DNA from: Elusimicrobiota bacterium
GTDB lineage: Bacteria > Elusimicrobiota > Elusimicrobia > Elusimicrobiales > Elusimicrobiaceae
Direction: 5' to 3'
Assembly: GCA_031262415.1 (NCBI GenBank)
Contig: JAISHT010000058.1
Span: 1 to 35,911 of the forward strand
Length of the DNA stretch: 35,911 bases
The notes beneath the pieces are model-generated. The model did no database searches, was not told the DNA's origin, and saw only the letters and a list, made by a program, of their open reading frames with translations. Position numbers and translations under genes: made by a program. Below are positions 29,229-35,911 of the stretch, one piece after another; the first letter of the stretch is position 1; each line of letters opens with the position of its first letter.

Positions 29229-30507
29229 AAACGCCCGCATTATTGACCCGTCAAATAATTTTGATAAAGTAGCCGACTTGTTAATTGAAGACGGCAAAAT
29301 TGCCAAAATAGAGGCGGATATTAAAGCTAAAGACGCTAAAATTATTGACGCTAGCGGCCTAGTTTGCGCCCCCGGTTTTATTGACTTGCATACTCATCTT
29401 AGGGAACCCGGCTTTGAAGGTAAAGAAACAATTTTTTCCGGCACTCGTTCAGCCGCTAAAGGCGGATACACAACCGTTTGTATGATGCCAAATACTAACC
29501 CAACCGTTGACAATATTCAAACAGTTAAATTAGTAAAAGAAATAATAAAAAAAGACGCCTTAGTTAATGTGCAAATTGTTGCCGCCGCTACTCTTGCTAG
29601 AAAAGGCGAAACTTTAACCGATTATATTGCCTTAAAAAAAGAGGGCGTAGCCGCTTTGTCTGACGACGGCTCGCCAGTTGAAAATACTGAAGTTATGAGG
29701 CAAGTTTTAATTGAAGCCGCCCGTGCTGGTTTACCCGTTGCCTCTCACGCTGAGGATTTAAAACTCGCCAAAAACGGCGTTATGAACGATGGCTTTATCT
29801 CAAGCAAACTTGGCCTTAACGGTATTTCAAACGCCTCTGAATACAAAGCTATAGAGCGGGAAATTGCTGTAGCAAAAGAAACAAAAACGCCGCTTCACAT
29901 TTGCCATATTTCAACAAAAGAATCTTGCGAGTTAATTAAAAAAGCAAAAGCAGATGGTATTAAAATTACCGCCGAGGCTACGCCGCATCACTTTACCTTA
30001 ACGGAAAAAGAGTGCGAAGATTTTAGCGGCAATACAAAAATGAACCCGCCGCTACGCAGTCAAGGTGACGCGGAAGCCGTAAAGCAAGCTTTAAAAGATG
30101 GCACGCTTGACGCTATCGCCACAGACCACGCTCCGCACGCCCCGCACGAAAAGGAAGTAGAATTTGACCTTGCTCTATTTGGCATTATTGGGCTAGAAAC
30201 GGCTTTCCCCCTTGCCTATCAAACGCTGGTTGAAAGCGGGCTTATAACTTTAAATAAATTAATAGAGCTAATGTCTGTTAACCCTGCTAAAATTTTCAAA
30301 ATTCCCGGCGGCAATTTGGCGGTTGGGAGTAAAGCAGATATTGTCTTGCTTGATTTAAATAAAGAATGGATTTATAGTAAGGACGAAATTTTATCCTCCA
30401 GTCGCAATACGCCCTATATCGGGCGTAAAATGAAAGGCTCGCCCGCGCATACTTTTGTCAGTGGCCGCCATATTTTTAAAGAAGGGCAAATAAATGAAGA
30501 ATTTTAA
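29212..30507 (+). CDS. pyrC: Dihydroorotase (type I)
   Basis: Zinc enzyme cyclising carbamoyl aspartate to dihydroorotate. The 431-residue length and the DLHTHLREPGFEGKET motif (metal ligands His60 and His62) identify the long type I form that pairs with PyrB. The other metal or substrate residues are present: SDDGSPV, ASHAED, HICHIST and ATDHAPH. The N- and C-terminal composite beta domain is complete. The start overlaps pyrB by 17 bases; the end overlaps pyrK by 14. Confidence 0.96.
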   Translation: MKYLIKNARIIDPSNNFDKVADLLIEDGKIAKIEADIKAKDAKIIDASGLVCAPGFIDLHTHLREPGFEGKETIFSGTRSAAKGGYTTVCMMPNTNPTVDNIQTVKLVKEIIKKDALVNVQIVAAATLARKGETLTDYIALKKEGVAALSDDGSPVENTEVMRQVLIEAARAGLPVASHAEDLKLAKNGVMNDGFISSKLGLNGISNASEYKAIEREIAVAKETKTPLHICHISTKESCELIKKAKADGIKITAEATPHHFTLTEKECEDFSGNTKMNPPLRSQGDAEAVKQALKDGTLDAIATDHAPHAPHEKEVEFDLALFGIIGLETAFPLAYQTLVESGLITLNKLIELMSVNPAKIFKIPGGNLAVGSKADIVLLDLNKEWIYSKDEILSSSRNTPYIGRKMKGSPAHTFVSGRHIFKEGQINEEF

Positions 30508-31267
30508 AGCAAAAATAATTGAAAACAAACAGGTTGCGCCGCAAATTTACAACCTTAAATTTGAAGCCCCAAAACTTGCCGCCGAGGCTAAGCCCGGCCA
30601 GTTTGTAGAAGCGCTTTGCAAAGGCTCAGGCGCGCCGTTTTTGCGCCGCCCCTTTGGCGTGCATATGGCCGATACAAAAAGCGGTGTTTGCGAGATTTTG
30701 TTTCGCATAGCCGGCCGTGGAACGGAGCTTTTAAGCCAAATGTCAGCAGGCGATTTTTTGGATATAACAGGCCCGCTTGGCAATGATTTTGAAATTAATA
30801 AAGGCAAAAAACATTTTATTGCAGGCGGCGGTATGGGCATTGCCCCACTGCTTTTTTTAGCTAAAGCAATTTGGCAAACGGGCGAGCAGGCAAAAATATT
30901 TTTAGCCGCAAAAACTGCCGCTGATATTGCCCGCCTTGATATTTTTAAAAATTTTGGCGAAGTTATTTTATCAACGGAAGACGGCTCTCTTGGCGAAAAA
31001 TGTTTAATTGATACCCCGCTTGAGCGAGCTTTAAAAACAGAACAAAACGCCGCTTTATATGCCTGCGGCCCGCGCCCAATGCTACGCTGCGTAGCTGAGC
31101 TAGGGGCAAAATATCAAACGCCAACGCAAGTTTCGCTTGAAGAAAAAATGGCTTGCGGTATGGGCGTTTGCCAAGGTTGCCCAGTTGAGGTTAAAAATAA
31201 AGATACCAAGTATAAAATGGTTTGCAAAGACGGCCCCGTGTTTAATGCGGAGGATATTGTATGGTAA
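30494..31267 (+). CDS. pyrK: Dihydroorotate dehydrogenase electron-transfer subunit
   Basis: The FAD and 2Fe-2S subunit that lets class 1B PyrD use NAD. In 257 residues the FAD-binding motif RRPFGVH is at 51-57, the nucleotide loop GGGMGIAPLL at 111-120, and CGPRPML precedes the cluster. The 2Fe-2S ligands are Cys221, Cys226, Cys229 and Cys244. It overlaps pyrD by seven bases, as expected for the heterotetramer partner. The pair indicates NAD-linked, quinone-independent dihydroorotate oxidation, common in anaerobes and Gram-positive bacteria. Confidence 0.95.
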   Translation: MKNFKAKIIENKQVAPQIYNLKFEAPKLAAEAKPGQFVEALCKGSGAPFLRRPFGVHMADTKSGVCEILFRIAGRGTELLSQMSAGDFLDITGPLGNDFEINKGKKHFIAGGGMGIAPLLFLAKAIWQTGEQAKIFLAAKTAADIARLDIFKNFGEVILSTEDGSLGEKCLIDTPLERALKTEQNAALYACGPRPMLRCVAELGAKYQTPTQVSLEEKMACGMGVCQGCPVEVKNKDTKYKMVCKDGPVFNAEDIVW

Positions 31268-32172
31268 AGACAAAAATAGCTTCTTTAGAACTTAAAAACC
31301 CTGTTATGAGCGCAAGCGGCACCTTTGGCTACGGCAAGGAATTTGCCGAGTTTTTTGACCTTGGGCAACTAGGCGCAGTTGTGTGCAAAACCATCACTTT
31401 AAAACAGCGTTTTGGCAATAAGCCGCCCCGTATTACCGATACTCCTTACGGTATGGTAAATTCCATAGGGCTAGAAAATAATGGCGTTGAATATTTTATA
31501 AAAACCGCTTTGCCATTCCTTAAAAATTACGATACAAAAGTTGTTGTTAGCATAGCGGGCAATAATGCGGCCGAATATGGCGAGCTTGCAAAAATTTTGG
31601 ATACAGAAGATACTGTTAGCGCAATTGAAATTAATTTATCTTGCCCAAATGTTGCGCACGGGCAAAATAAATGTTTGTTTAGCCAATGTCATATAAGCAG
31701 TCAAGATATTGTCGCCCAGGTGCGTAAAAACACAAAAAAACCTATTTTTGCAAAATTGTCCGCCCAAGTGTCCGATATAACCCCAGTAGCTAAAGCGTGC
31801 GAGGCCGCCGGCGCAGATGCTCTTACCCTAATAAACACTTTACCCGCCTTAGCGGTTGATTTAAAAACCCGCAAGCCGATGTTAGGTAATGTTTTTGGCG
31901 GGCTTAGCGGCGGAGCTATAAAACCCGTTGCTCTAAAGTTTGTTTGGGAAGCCTATAATGCCGTCAAAATACCGATAATTGCAAGCGGCGGTATTATGAA
32001 CGCAACTGACGCCCTTGAATTTATTTTATGCGGCGCAAGCGCAGTGCAAATTGGCAGCGCAAATTTTGTCAACCCGCTAGCCTGCCCCGAAATCGTAAAA
32101 GGTATTGAAACTTGTTTTGAAGAAAATAAAATAAAAGATATTAATGAATTAAGAGGAAAATTAAAACTATGA
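31261..32172 (+). CDS. pyrD: Dihydroorotate dehydrogenase, class 1B catalytic subunit
   Basis: The FMN enzyme oxidising dihydroorotate to orotate. The 303-residue protein has MSASGTFGYGKEF at the N-terminus, the class 1 catalytic base Cys128 in EINLSCPNVAHG, FAKLSAQVSDI, and the FMN phosphate site IASGGIMNATDALEFILCGASAVQIG. Cys rather than Ser as base, and the adjacent pyrK, establish class 1B; there is no membrane-targeting extension. The stop overlaps pyrF by four bases. Confidence 0.96.
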   Translation: MVKTKIASLELKNPVMSASGTFGYGKEFAEFFDLGQLGAVVCKTITLKQRFGNKPPRITDTPYGMVNSIGLENNGVEYFIKTALPFLKNYDTKVVVSIAGNNAAEYGELAKILDTEDTVSAIEINLSCPNVAHGQNKCLFSQCHISSQDIVAQVRKNTKKPIFAKLSAQVSDITPVAKACEAAGADALTLINTLPALAVDLKTRKPMLGNVFGGLSGGAIKPVALKFVWEAYNAVKIPIIASGGIMNATDALEFILCGASAVQIGSANFVNPLACPEIVKGIETCFEENKIKDINELRGKLKL

Positions 32173-32873
32173 AACCAGCAGATAAAATTATAGTAGCTTT
32201 AGATGTTAAGACGGAAAAAGAAGCCTTAGCTTTAGTAAAAAAACTAAAAGGCAAAGTTGGCGTTTTTAAAATAGGTAAAGAACTTTTTACAGCTTGCGGG
32301 CCTGCTATAGTTAAAAAAGTGCAAAAATTAGGCGGCAAGGTTTTTTTAGATTTAAAATTTCACGATATTCCAAATACCGTAGCTAAAGCGGTTTTGCAAG
32401 CTACAAAACTTGGCGTTTATATGATGACCATACACACAAGCGGCGGCGTTGAAATGATGAAGGCCGCAACTCAAGCCGCCAAAGAAGCCGCCCCAAAAGG
32501 CAAAGCTCCAATACTACTTGGCGTAACTATTTTAACTAGTTTAGACGATAAAACTTTAAAGGAAATTGGCTTTAAATATACGCCTGAGCAAATGGTTATT
32601 AGGCTTGCAAAAATGGCAAAAGCCGCAGGGCTTGGCGGTATAGTATCATCTCCAAAAGAAGTTAAAAAACTGCGTAAAGCCTTAGGGGCAAGTATGTTTT
32701 TAGTAACGCCCGGCATACGCCCAATATGGGCGGCGGTAGGCGACCAAAAAAGAATAATGACGCCAAAAGACGCCGTTAAAGCGGGTGTAGATTTTATGGT
32801 AATAGGCCGCCCAATAACCGCCAGCAAAAACCCAGCCCAAGCGGCTGATTTAATTGCAAAAGAAATAGCATAA
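32169..32873 (+). CDS. pyrF: Orotidine 5'-phosphate decarboxylase
   Basis: Final step to UMP. In 234 residues the catalytic tetrad region DLKFHDIPNT is at 61-70 (Asp61, Lys63, Asp66), with VALDVKTEKEAL at the N-terminus and TPGIRPIWAAVGDQKRIMTPKDAVKAGVDFMVIGRPIT carrying the phosphate-gripper Arg and GR motif. It is the last gene of the long operon and is followed 43 bases later by a strong terminator. Its partner pyrE is convergent on the other strand. Confidence 0.96.
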   Translation: MKPADKIIVALDVKTEKEALALVKKLKGKVGVFKIGKELFTACGPAIVKKVQKLGGKVFLDLKFHDIPNTVAKAVLQATKLGVYMMTIHTSGGVEMMKAATQAAKEAAPKGKAPILLGVTILTSLDDKTLKEIGFKYTPEQMVIRLAKMAKAAGLGGIVSSPKEVKKLRKALGASMFLVTPGIRPIWAAVGDQKRIMTPKDAVKAGVDFMVIGRPITASKNPAQAADLIAKEIA

Positions 32874-32916
32874 AATGAGTTGATATTTTAGCTGTTAGGC
32901 CGCTTTAAACAAAACA

Positions 32917-32949
32917 AAAACGCCCTGCTTAATATAAGCGGGGCGTTTT
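32917..32949. terminator. Bidirectional terminator, pur-pyr operon / pyrE
   Basis: A 15-bp stem (32917-32931 with 32935-32949, one G-T wobble), three-base loop, A-run and T-run. It matches the terminator at 4942-4975 except for one stem base and the loop. It ends the pur-pyr operon and probably pyrE on the other strand. Confidence 0.9.
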
Positions 32950-33022
32950 CTGCTAGATACAACAAAACTTCTTGTTTAAAAAGTTTTTGCTTAAAACTTT
33001 TACTTAAATTTTAGACTAATCT
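32950..33022. other. Spacer between terminator and pyrE end
   Basis: AT-rich bases with several related A/T tracts (AAGTTTTTGCTTAAAAC and neighbours). No coding or RNA signal is seen. Confidence 0.4.
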
Positions 33023-33598
33023 TTATTTAAAAACTCTGCTGCCGGGCTTTACCAAAGGCTCGCCTTTTTTGCACATTGGGCAGGCGGTTTCGTCGTAAGT
33101 TTCAACTTCAACGGCGGCCATGGTAGCAAGCGGCACGCCAAAATCAACATTACCATTGCTTCTATCTATTAAAGAGGCGCAGGCAACAACTTTTGCGCCG
33201 CCAGCATTAATAACTTCTATAACTTCTTTTGTGCTTTTGCCGGTTGTAACGACATCTTCGGCAATTAAGCAGCGTTCGCCCTTTTCCAAAGCAAAGCCGC
33301 GGCGAAGCATAACCTGCCCGTCAACTCTCTCTGTAAAAATGCCGCGCACGCCAAGTTGCCTTGCAAGTTCGTAAGCAATAATAACGCCGCCCATAGCCGG
33401 GCCAATAACAACATCTATTTTAATATCTTTAAGTTTTTGGGCTAACTCTTTGCATAATTTTTCTGAAAGAGCAGGGTGTTGCAAAACTTTTGCGCATTGC
33501 AAATATTTTGAGCTGTGTAGTCCGCTAGAAAGTTTAAAATGGCCTTCCAAGAGGGCGCCACTGTCTTTAAAAATCTGTAAAACTTCTTCTTTTGTCAT
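33023..33598 (-). CDS. pyrE: Orotate phosphoribosyltransferase
   Basis: Converts orotate and PRPP to OMP, the substrate of the PyrF encoded convergently. In 191 residues it shows the FKLSSGLHSSKYL orotate loop (21-33), IGPAMGGVIIAYELA and the PRPP motif LIAEDVVTTGKST (111-123). The C-terminal Cys173-Pro-Met-Cys176 plus KKGEPLVKPGSRVF is the form found in the thermus/archaea-like OPRTase group; whether the cysteines bind metal is unknown. AGGAGA precedes the ATG. It is the only pyr gene here outside the operon, with its own promoter. Confidence 0.95.
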   Translation of the reverse strand: MTKEEVLQIFKDSGALLEGHFKLSSGLHSSKYLQCAKVLQHPALSEKLCKELAQKLKDIKIDVVIGPAMGGVIIAYELARQLGVRGIFTERVDGQVMLRRGFALEKGERCLIAEDVVTTGKSTKEVIEVINAGGAKVVACASLIDRSNGNVDFGVPLATMAAVEVETYDETACPMCKKGEPLVKPGSRVFK

Positions 33599-33627
33599 AA
33601 CAAATCTCCTAAAATATTATTATTGAT

Positions 33628-33633
33628 ATTATA
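33628..33633 (-). promoter_or_regulatory. Possible -10 of pyrE
   Basis: TATAAT on the reverse strand (33633-33628), 30 bases upstream of the start codon. No convincing -35 is seen. It nearly abuts the divergent promoter at 33640-33669. Confidence 0.35.
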
Positions 33634-33639
33634 ACTTTT

Positions 33640-33669
33640 TTAACAGAGCTAGGCGGAAAGTTATATAAT
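33640..33669 (+). promoter_or_regulatory. Promoter of the NlpE-like lipoprotein gene
   Basis: TTAACA at 33640-33645 is followed after 18 bases by a consensus TATAAT at 33664-33669. The leader would be about 20 bases and includes AGAGGA, 7 bases before the ATG. Confidence 0.6.
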
Positions 33670-33695
33670 GAAATTATATTTTTAGAGGATATTTT

Positions 33696-34094
33696 ATGAA
33701 ACATTTATTTGCTTTTTTTATTTTTAGTCTTTTTTTGTTTGGGTGCAGCGTCCCGTCTACTCCAAAGAACACGCAAGATTTGTTAAAAAATTATACAGGT
33801 ACTTTTGCAGGCCTTTTGCCTTGCGCCGATTGCAGTGGGCTAGACAGCGAGCTTCATCTAAACTCTGATTATACTTTTAAACTTACCGAAACTTACCTTG
33901 AAAAAGGCGGCCCGTTTATAACAACCGGCGTTTGGAGCCCTATTAAAGACTTTAAAGCCGTGAAACTTGTTTCTGACGAAACCCCACCCGCAACATCTTT
34001 CTACGGTTTTATTAATAAAGATACTATTCTTTGGCTGGACTCTAATGCTGAAGTAATTGAAAGCAATTTTAACTACAAACTAAACAGAATTTAA
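33696..34094 (+). CDS. NlpE-like (N-terminal domain) lipoprotein
   Basis: A 132-residue lipoprotein: signal peptide with lipobox FLFGC (acylated Cys17), then one NlpE N-terminal-type domain (PF04170). The family block YTGTFAGLLPCADCSGLDSELHL carries the Cys43-x-x-Cys46 pair, followed by YTFKLTETYLEKG and TTGVWSPI. E. coli NlpE is an outer-membrane sensor activating the Cpx response; this single-domain form lacks the C-terminal OB domain and may have no signalling role. The gene is alone between pyrE and a terminator. Confidence 0.82.
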   Translation: MKHLFAFFIFSLFLFGCSVPSTPKNTQDLLKNYTGTFAGLLPCADCSGLDSELHLNSDYTFKLTETYLEKGGPFITTGVWSPIKDFKAVKLVSDETPPATSFYGFINKDTILWLDSNAEVIESNFNYKLNRI

Positions 34095-34117
34095 ACGGTG
34101 ATTTTATAACTAAATAA

Positions 34118-34142
34118 CCCCCGCTAAAGTTTTTAGCGGGGG
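34118..34142. terminator. Terminator between nlpE-like and fadL-like genes
   Basis: A perfect 11-bp stem (34118-34128 with 34132-34142), loop GTT. The core CCCCCGCTAA/TTAGCGGGGG is the same as at 787-818. The T-run is poor on the + strand (CATTCATT). Confidence 0.75.
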
Positions 34143-34170
34143 CATTCATTATCAGACAGTCTATAAGCTA

Positions 34171-35394
34171 TTAAAATTTATATTTTACGCTTGCGCCCAT
34201 TAAATGGCTTGAGCCGTTTTTATACGAAACGGGTATTCCACTCGGGCCGGGATCTGTTGTGCCAGATAGGCTTGTGCCTATAAGGTAAGTATAGGAAAGA
34301 TCCAAAACCACATCTTTAAACAAGTTTAAACCTGCGCCAACGCCGAAGAGATGCCTATCGTTTACAGGTATCATAACGTCCATATAATCATTGTTAACGG
34401 GAGCTTTATCAAAAATATAGCTGCCTCGCAAAGTTACTACTTTAGATAAAGTATATTCTGCGCCCATACCTATTCTAAAAGTATCTTTCCACTCTTTCTT
34501 TTCGCTTTTAGTGCCGGAAGTGGACGGGCTGCGGGGCATTTTGTCAAAATTGATAGCAATTTCATCAAAGCTGCTCCAGAAGATATTCATCCAATTAAAC
34601 TCAATTAAAAGTTTTTCTATAGGCCTATAAGAAACGCCAAAAGCAATTTGAGCGGGCAAATTAATAGTGCCGTTAGCGTCGCCATTTTGGAACATAGGCG
34701 CTTGCGTATTATAAGTTGCGGTGCCGTCTAGGGCTTGTTTAATTCTAAAGCGGTAGCTTACGCCAAAGTTAACTTTTTCGTTAGCTTTATATGCTAAGGC
34801 GACCATAGGGGCAAGGCCAATGCTATCGCCCTCTACATTTAAATCAATTCCGCCCATAGCTGGGGTAACGCGGTTGCCTTTTTCAAATTTAAAATACATA
34901 ACTTCCAGCGCAGCTGCGGCCGAAAGCCTGTCCGTTACCTGATAAGCAACTGTTGGCTGCACGGAAAATGATTCCACGCCAACTTTATAAGTGCTGGTTG
35001 CGCCTGCCCAATTTTTATCGGGGTATTCATTGCTCAGCCCAAAACGGGGGAAGACGCCAATACCGGCGTACCAACGTTCGGTAAGTTCTTGGGTATAAAA
35101 GAAGGTTGGCAAAGTCCACCAAGCTCTGTTTGGGGTTGCTGTTTGTCCATTATAAGTAGCTTGGGCAAGGGCGGTAACTTCCGTTACGCCCAGTTGTATT
35201 TGCGAGCCTTTCAAATCAGTTATCAAGGCTGGGTTTAAAGCTAAAGAAGCAGGTTCTGCCGGGCCTGCCATTACTGCGCCACCTAAAGCATTGCCTCTTG
35301 CGCTAAACTCGTATAAGCCAAAGCCTGCGCTAAAAGCATTTGTTGCCGCTAAAGCAAAAGGTATTGCCGCTGCGGCGATTTTACTTAAGTTCAT
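34171..35394 (-). CDS. OmpP1/FadL/TodX family outer-membrane transporter
   Basis: A 407-residue outer-membrane beta-barrel for hydrophobic substrates such as long-chain fatty acids. The signal peptide (about 1-22, cleavage near AFSA) is followed by the FadL hatch-type N-terminus GFGLYEFSARGNALGGAVMAG and SLALNPALI, in which the Asn-Pro-Ala motif is diagnostic. The remainder alternates barrel strands (for example PMVALAYKANEKVNFGVSY) and ends YKF, a C-terminal aromatic as needed for barrel insertion. AGGAGG lies five bases before the ATG and is preceded at once by a small hairpin. The gene is monocistronic. Natural substrate is not inferable. Confidence 0.9.
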   Translation of the reverse strand: MNLSKIAAAAIPFALAATNAFSAGFGLYEFSARGNALGGAVMAGPAEPASLALNPALITDLKGSQIQLGVTEVTALAQATYNGQTATPNRAWWTLPTFFYTQELTERWYAGIGVFPRFGLSNEYPDKNWAGATSTYKVGVESFSVQPTVAYQVTDRLSAAAALEVMYFKFEKGNRVTPAMGGIDLNVEGDSIGLAPMVALAYKANEKVNFGVSYRFRIKQALDGTATYNTQAPMFQNGDANGTINLPAQIAFGVSYRPIEKLLIEFNWMNIFWSSFDEIAINFDKMPRSPSTSGTKSEKKEWKDTFRIGMGAEYTLSKVVTLRGSYIFDKAPVNNDYMDVMIPVNDRHLFGVGAGLNLFKDVVLDLSYTYLIGTSLSGTTDPGPSGIPVSYKNGSSHLMGASVKYKF

Positions 35395-35404
35395 TTTTCC
35401 TCCT

Positions 35405-35440
35405 AAAGGCTCTAATTGCCTTTGTTGGGCCCACTTGGGC
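35405..35440 (-). promoter_or_regulatory. Two small hairpins in the fadL-like leader
   Basis: AAAGGC/GCCTTT (35405-35410 with 35418-35423) ends next to the AGGAGG of the fadL-like gene, and GCCC/GGGC (35429-35432 with 35437-35440) lies just upstream in the leader. They could affect ribosome access, but both are short. Confidence 0.35.
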
Positions 35441-35488
35441 TAAATAGGCACCTAAAGTAGATGCCCATATATAAATTTTACAAAAAAA

Positions 35489-35512
35489 CCACGGCTTTAT
35501 AAAAGCCGTGGC
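35489..35512 (-). terminator. Terminator of the MscS-family gene
   Basis: A 10-bp stem (35489-35498 with 35503-35512), loop ATAA, core CCACGGC. The A7 run at 35482-35488 becomes a T-run on the reverse strand, so it acts on the gene ending at 35542. Confidence 0.85.
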
Positions 35513-35541
35513 TAAAGAATTAGGGCAAAATATATTAAAAA

Positions 35542-35911
35542 TTATTCGCCATAAAGCTGGTAAACTTTTAGGTCAAAAACACTTATGATAGCTAGGAAAT
35601 GGTCAAAAATATCTGATTGTATATTTTCATAAGGAACCCAGTTTGTATTTGATGAAAATGCATATATTTCCAAAGGCAAGCCCTGCGGAGTTGGGGCAAG
35701 CTGGCGTACCATACAGGTAAATTTATCGGAAATATAAGGATTTTTCTTGAGATAATTAAAGCAATAAGCGCGAAAAGTGCCAATATTGCTTAGGCGGCGG
35801 GTATTATATGGGCCAGCGTCTTTGCCGGCATTCTTTTTTATATCATTTTCTTTTGCTTCAAGATAATCCCGCAACAAATCTATTTGTTTTAGCTTTTCAA
35901 TATCAGCTTCA
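35542..35911 (-). CDS. MscS-family mechanosensitive channel, C-terminal part
   Basis: The C-terminal 122 residues of a gene that continues beyond the right edge; the reading frame is open to 35911, so the true start is outside. The block RRLSNIGTFRAYCFNYLKKNP, then VRQLAPTPQGLPLEIYAFSSNTNW and IQSDIFDHFLAII matches the cytoplasmic C-terminal domain of YbdG-type MscS relatives, which act in osmotic protection of the inner membrane. The pore helix is not in the window. A terminator follows 30 bases after the stop. Confidence 0.85.
   Translation of the reverse strand, partial: EADIEKLKQIDLLRDYLEAKENDIKKNAGKDAGPYNTRRLSNIGTFRAYCFNYLKKNPYISDKFTCMVRQLAPTPQGLPLEIYAFSSNTNWVPYENIQSDIFDHFLAIISVFDLKVYQLYGE

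Noticed and set aside
1-35911. CRISPR arrays, tRNA or rRNA genes, integrase or transposase genes
   Set aside because: No regularly spaced repeats, cloverleaf-like sequences, rRNA blocks or transposase motifs were recognised on either strand.

Overview
The window is a gene-dense stretch of a Gram-negative bacterial chromosome. The envelope genes support this: three lipoprotein or outer-membrane components with lipoboxes or signal peptides, a tripartite RND pump, a FadL-type barrel and a predicted beta-barrel protein. Base composition is moderately AT-rich, with strong GGC/GCC use for Gly/Ala in most genes. The gene set (4Fe-4S-type PurF, stand-alone tandem PurS, NAD-linked class 1B PyrD with PyrK, POT peptide transporter, M3 dipeptidyl carboxypeptidase) suits an anaerobic, peptide-using, host-associated organism. 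An Elusimicrobium-like bacterium would fit, but that placement is a guess that sequence searching would have to confirm.

Layout: (1) 1-4.1 kb: a coding remnant beside an imperfect inverted repeat, a ferritin-like diiron protein, RmuC (reverse), then a HAD phosphatase and two half-size ChrA chromate-transporter genes. (2) 4.1-9.8 kb: a predicted outer-membrane barrel; on the reverse strand a POT transporter, an M3 peptidase, and a compositionally different two-gene unit (36-aa peptide plus SDH/ClpP-fold protease). (3) 9.9-15.9 kb, reverse strand: a complete RND efflux operon (adaptor, pump, outer-membrane channel). (4) 16.0-32.9 kb: one long co-directional run of 17 genes, folD-purC-purS-purL-purQ-purF-purD-purE-purM-purN-purH-pyrR-pyrB-pyrC-pyrK-pyrD-pyrF. 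It carries most of de novo purine and pyrimidine synthesis; pyrE lies convergent just after it. Missing here are purB, purK, purA, guaA/B and carA/B. (5) 33-35.9 kb: pyrE, an NlpE-like lipoprotein, a FadL/OmpP1 barrel, and the C-terminus of an MscS-family channel running off the right edge.

The most unusual part is the purine cluster. PurF keeps its phosphoribosyltransferase half and its four Fe-S cysteines, but its glutaminase half lacks the nucleophile Cys (Gly in its place), the oxyanion-hole Asn (Ser) and the catalytic Asp (Glu). PurD, the next enzyme, lacks the usual PGNAG loop of the phosphoribosylamine site. FolD has Glu and Pro where the catalytic Lys and Gln should be. PurS is a 151-aa tandem duplication that, with the 796-aa PurL, looks like a PurSL enzyme split in two. 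These read as lineage-specific remodelling of the first purine steps, possibly towards free ammonia as nitrogen donor. A hairpin whose loop contains the purC stop codon, and promoters placed so that folD and the HAD gene would be leaderless, are further points of interest.
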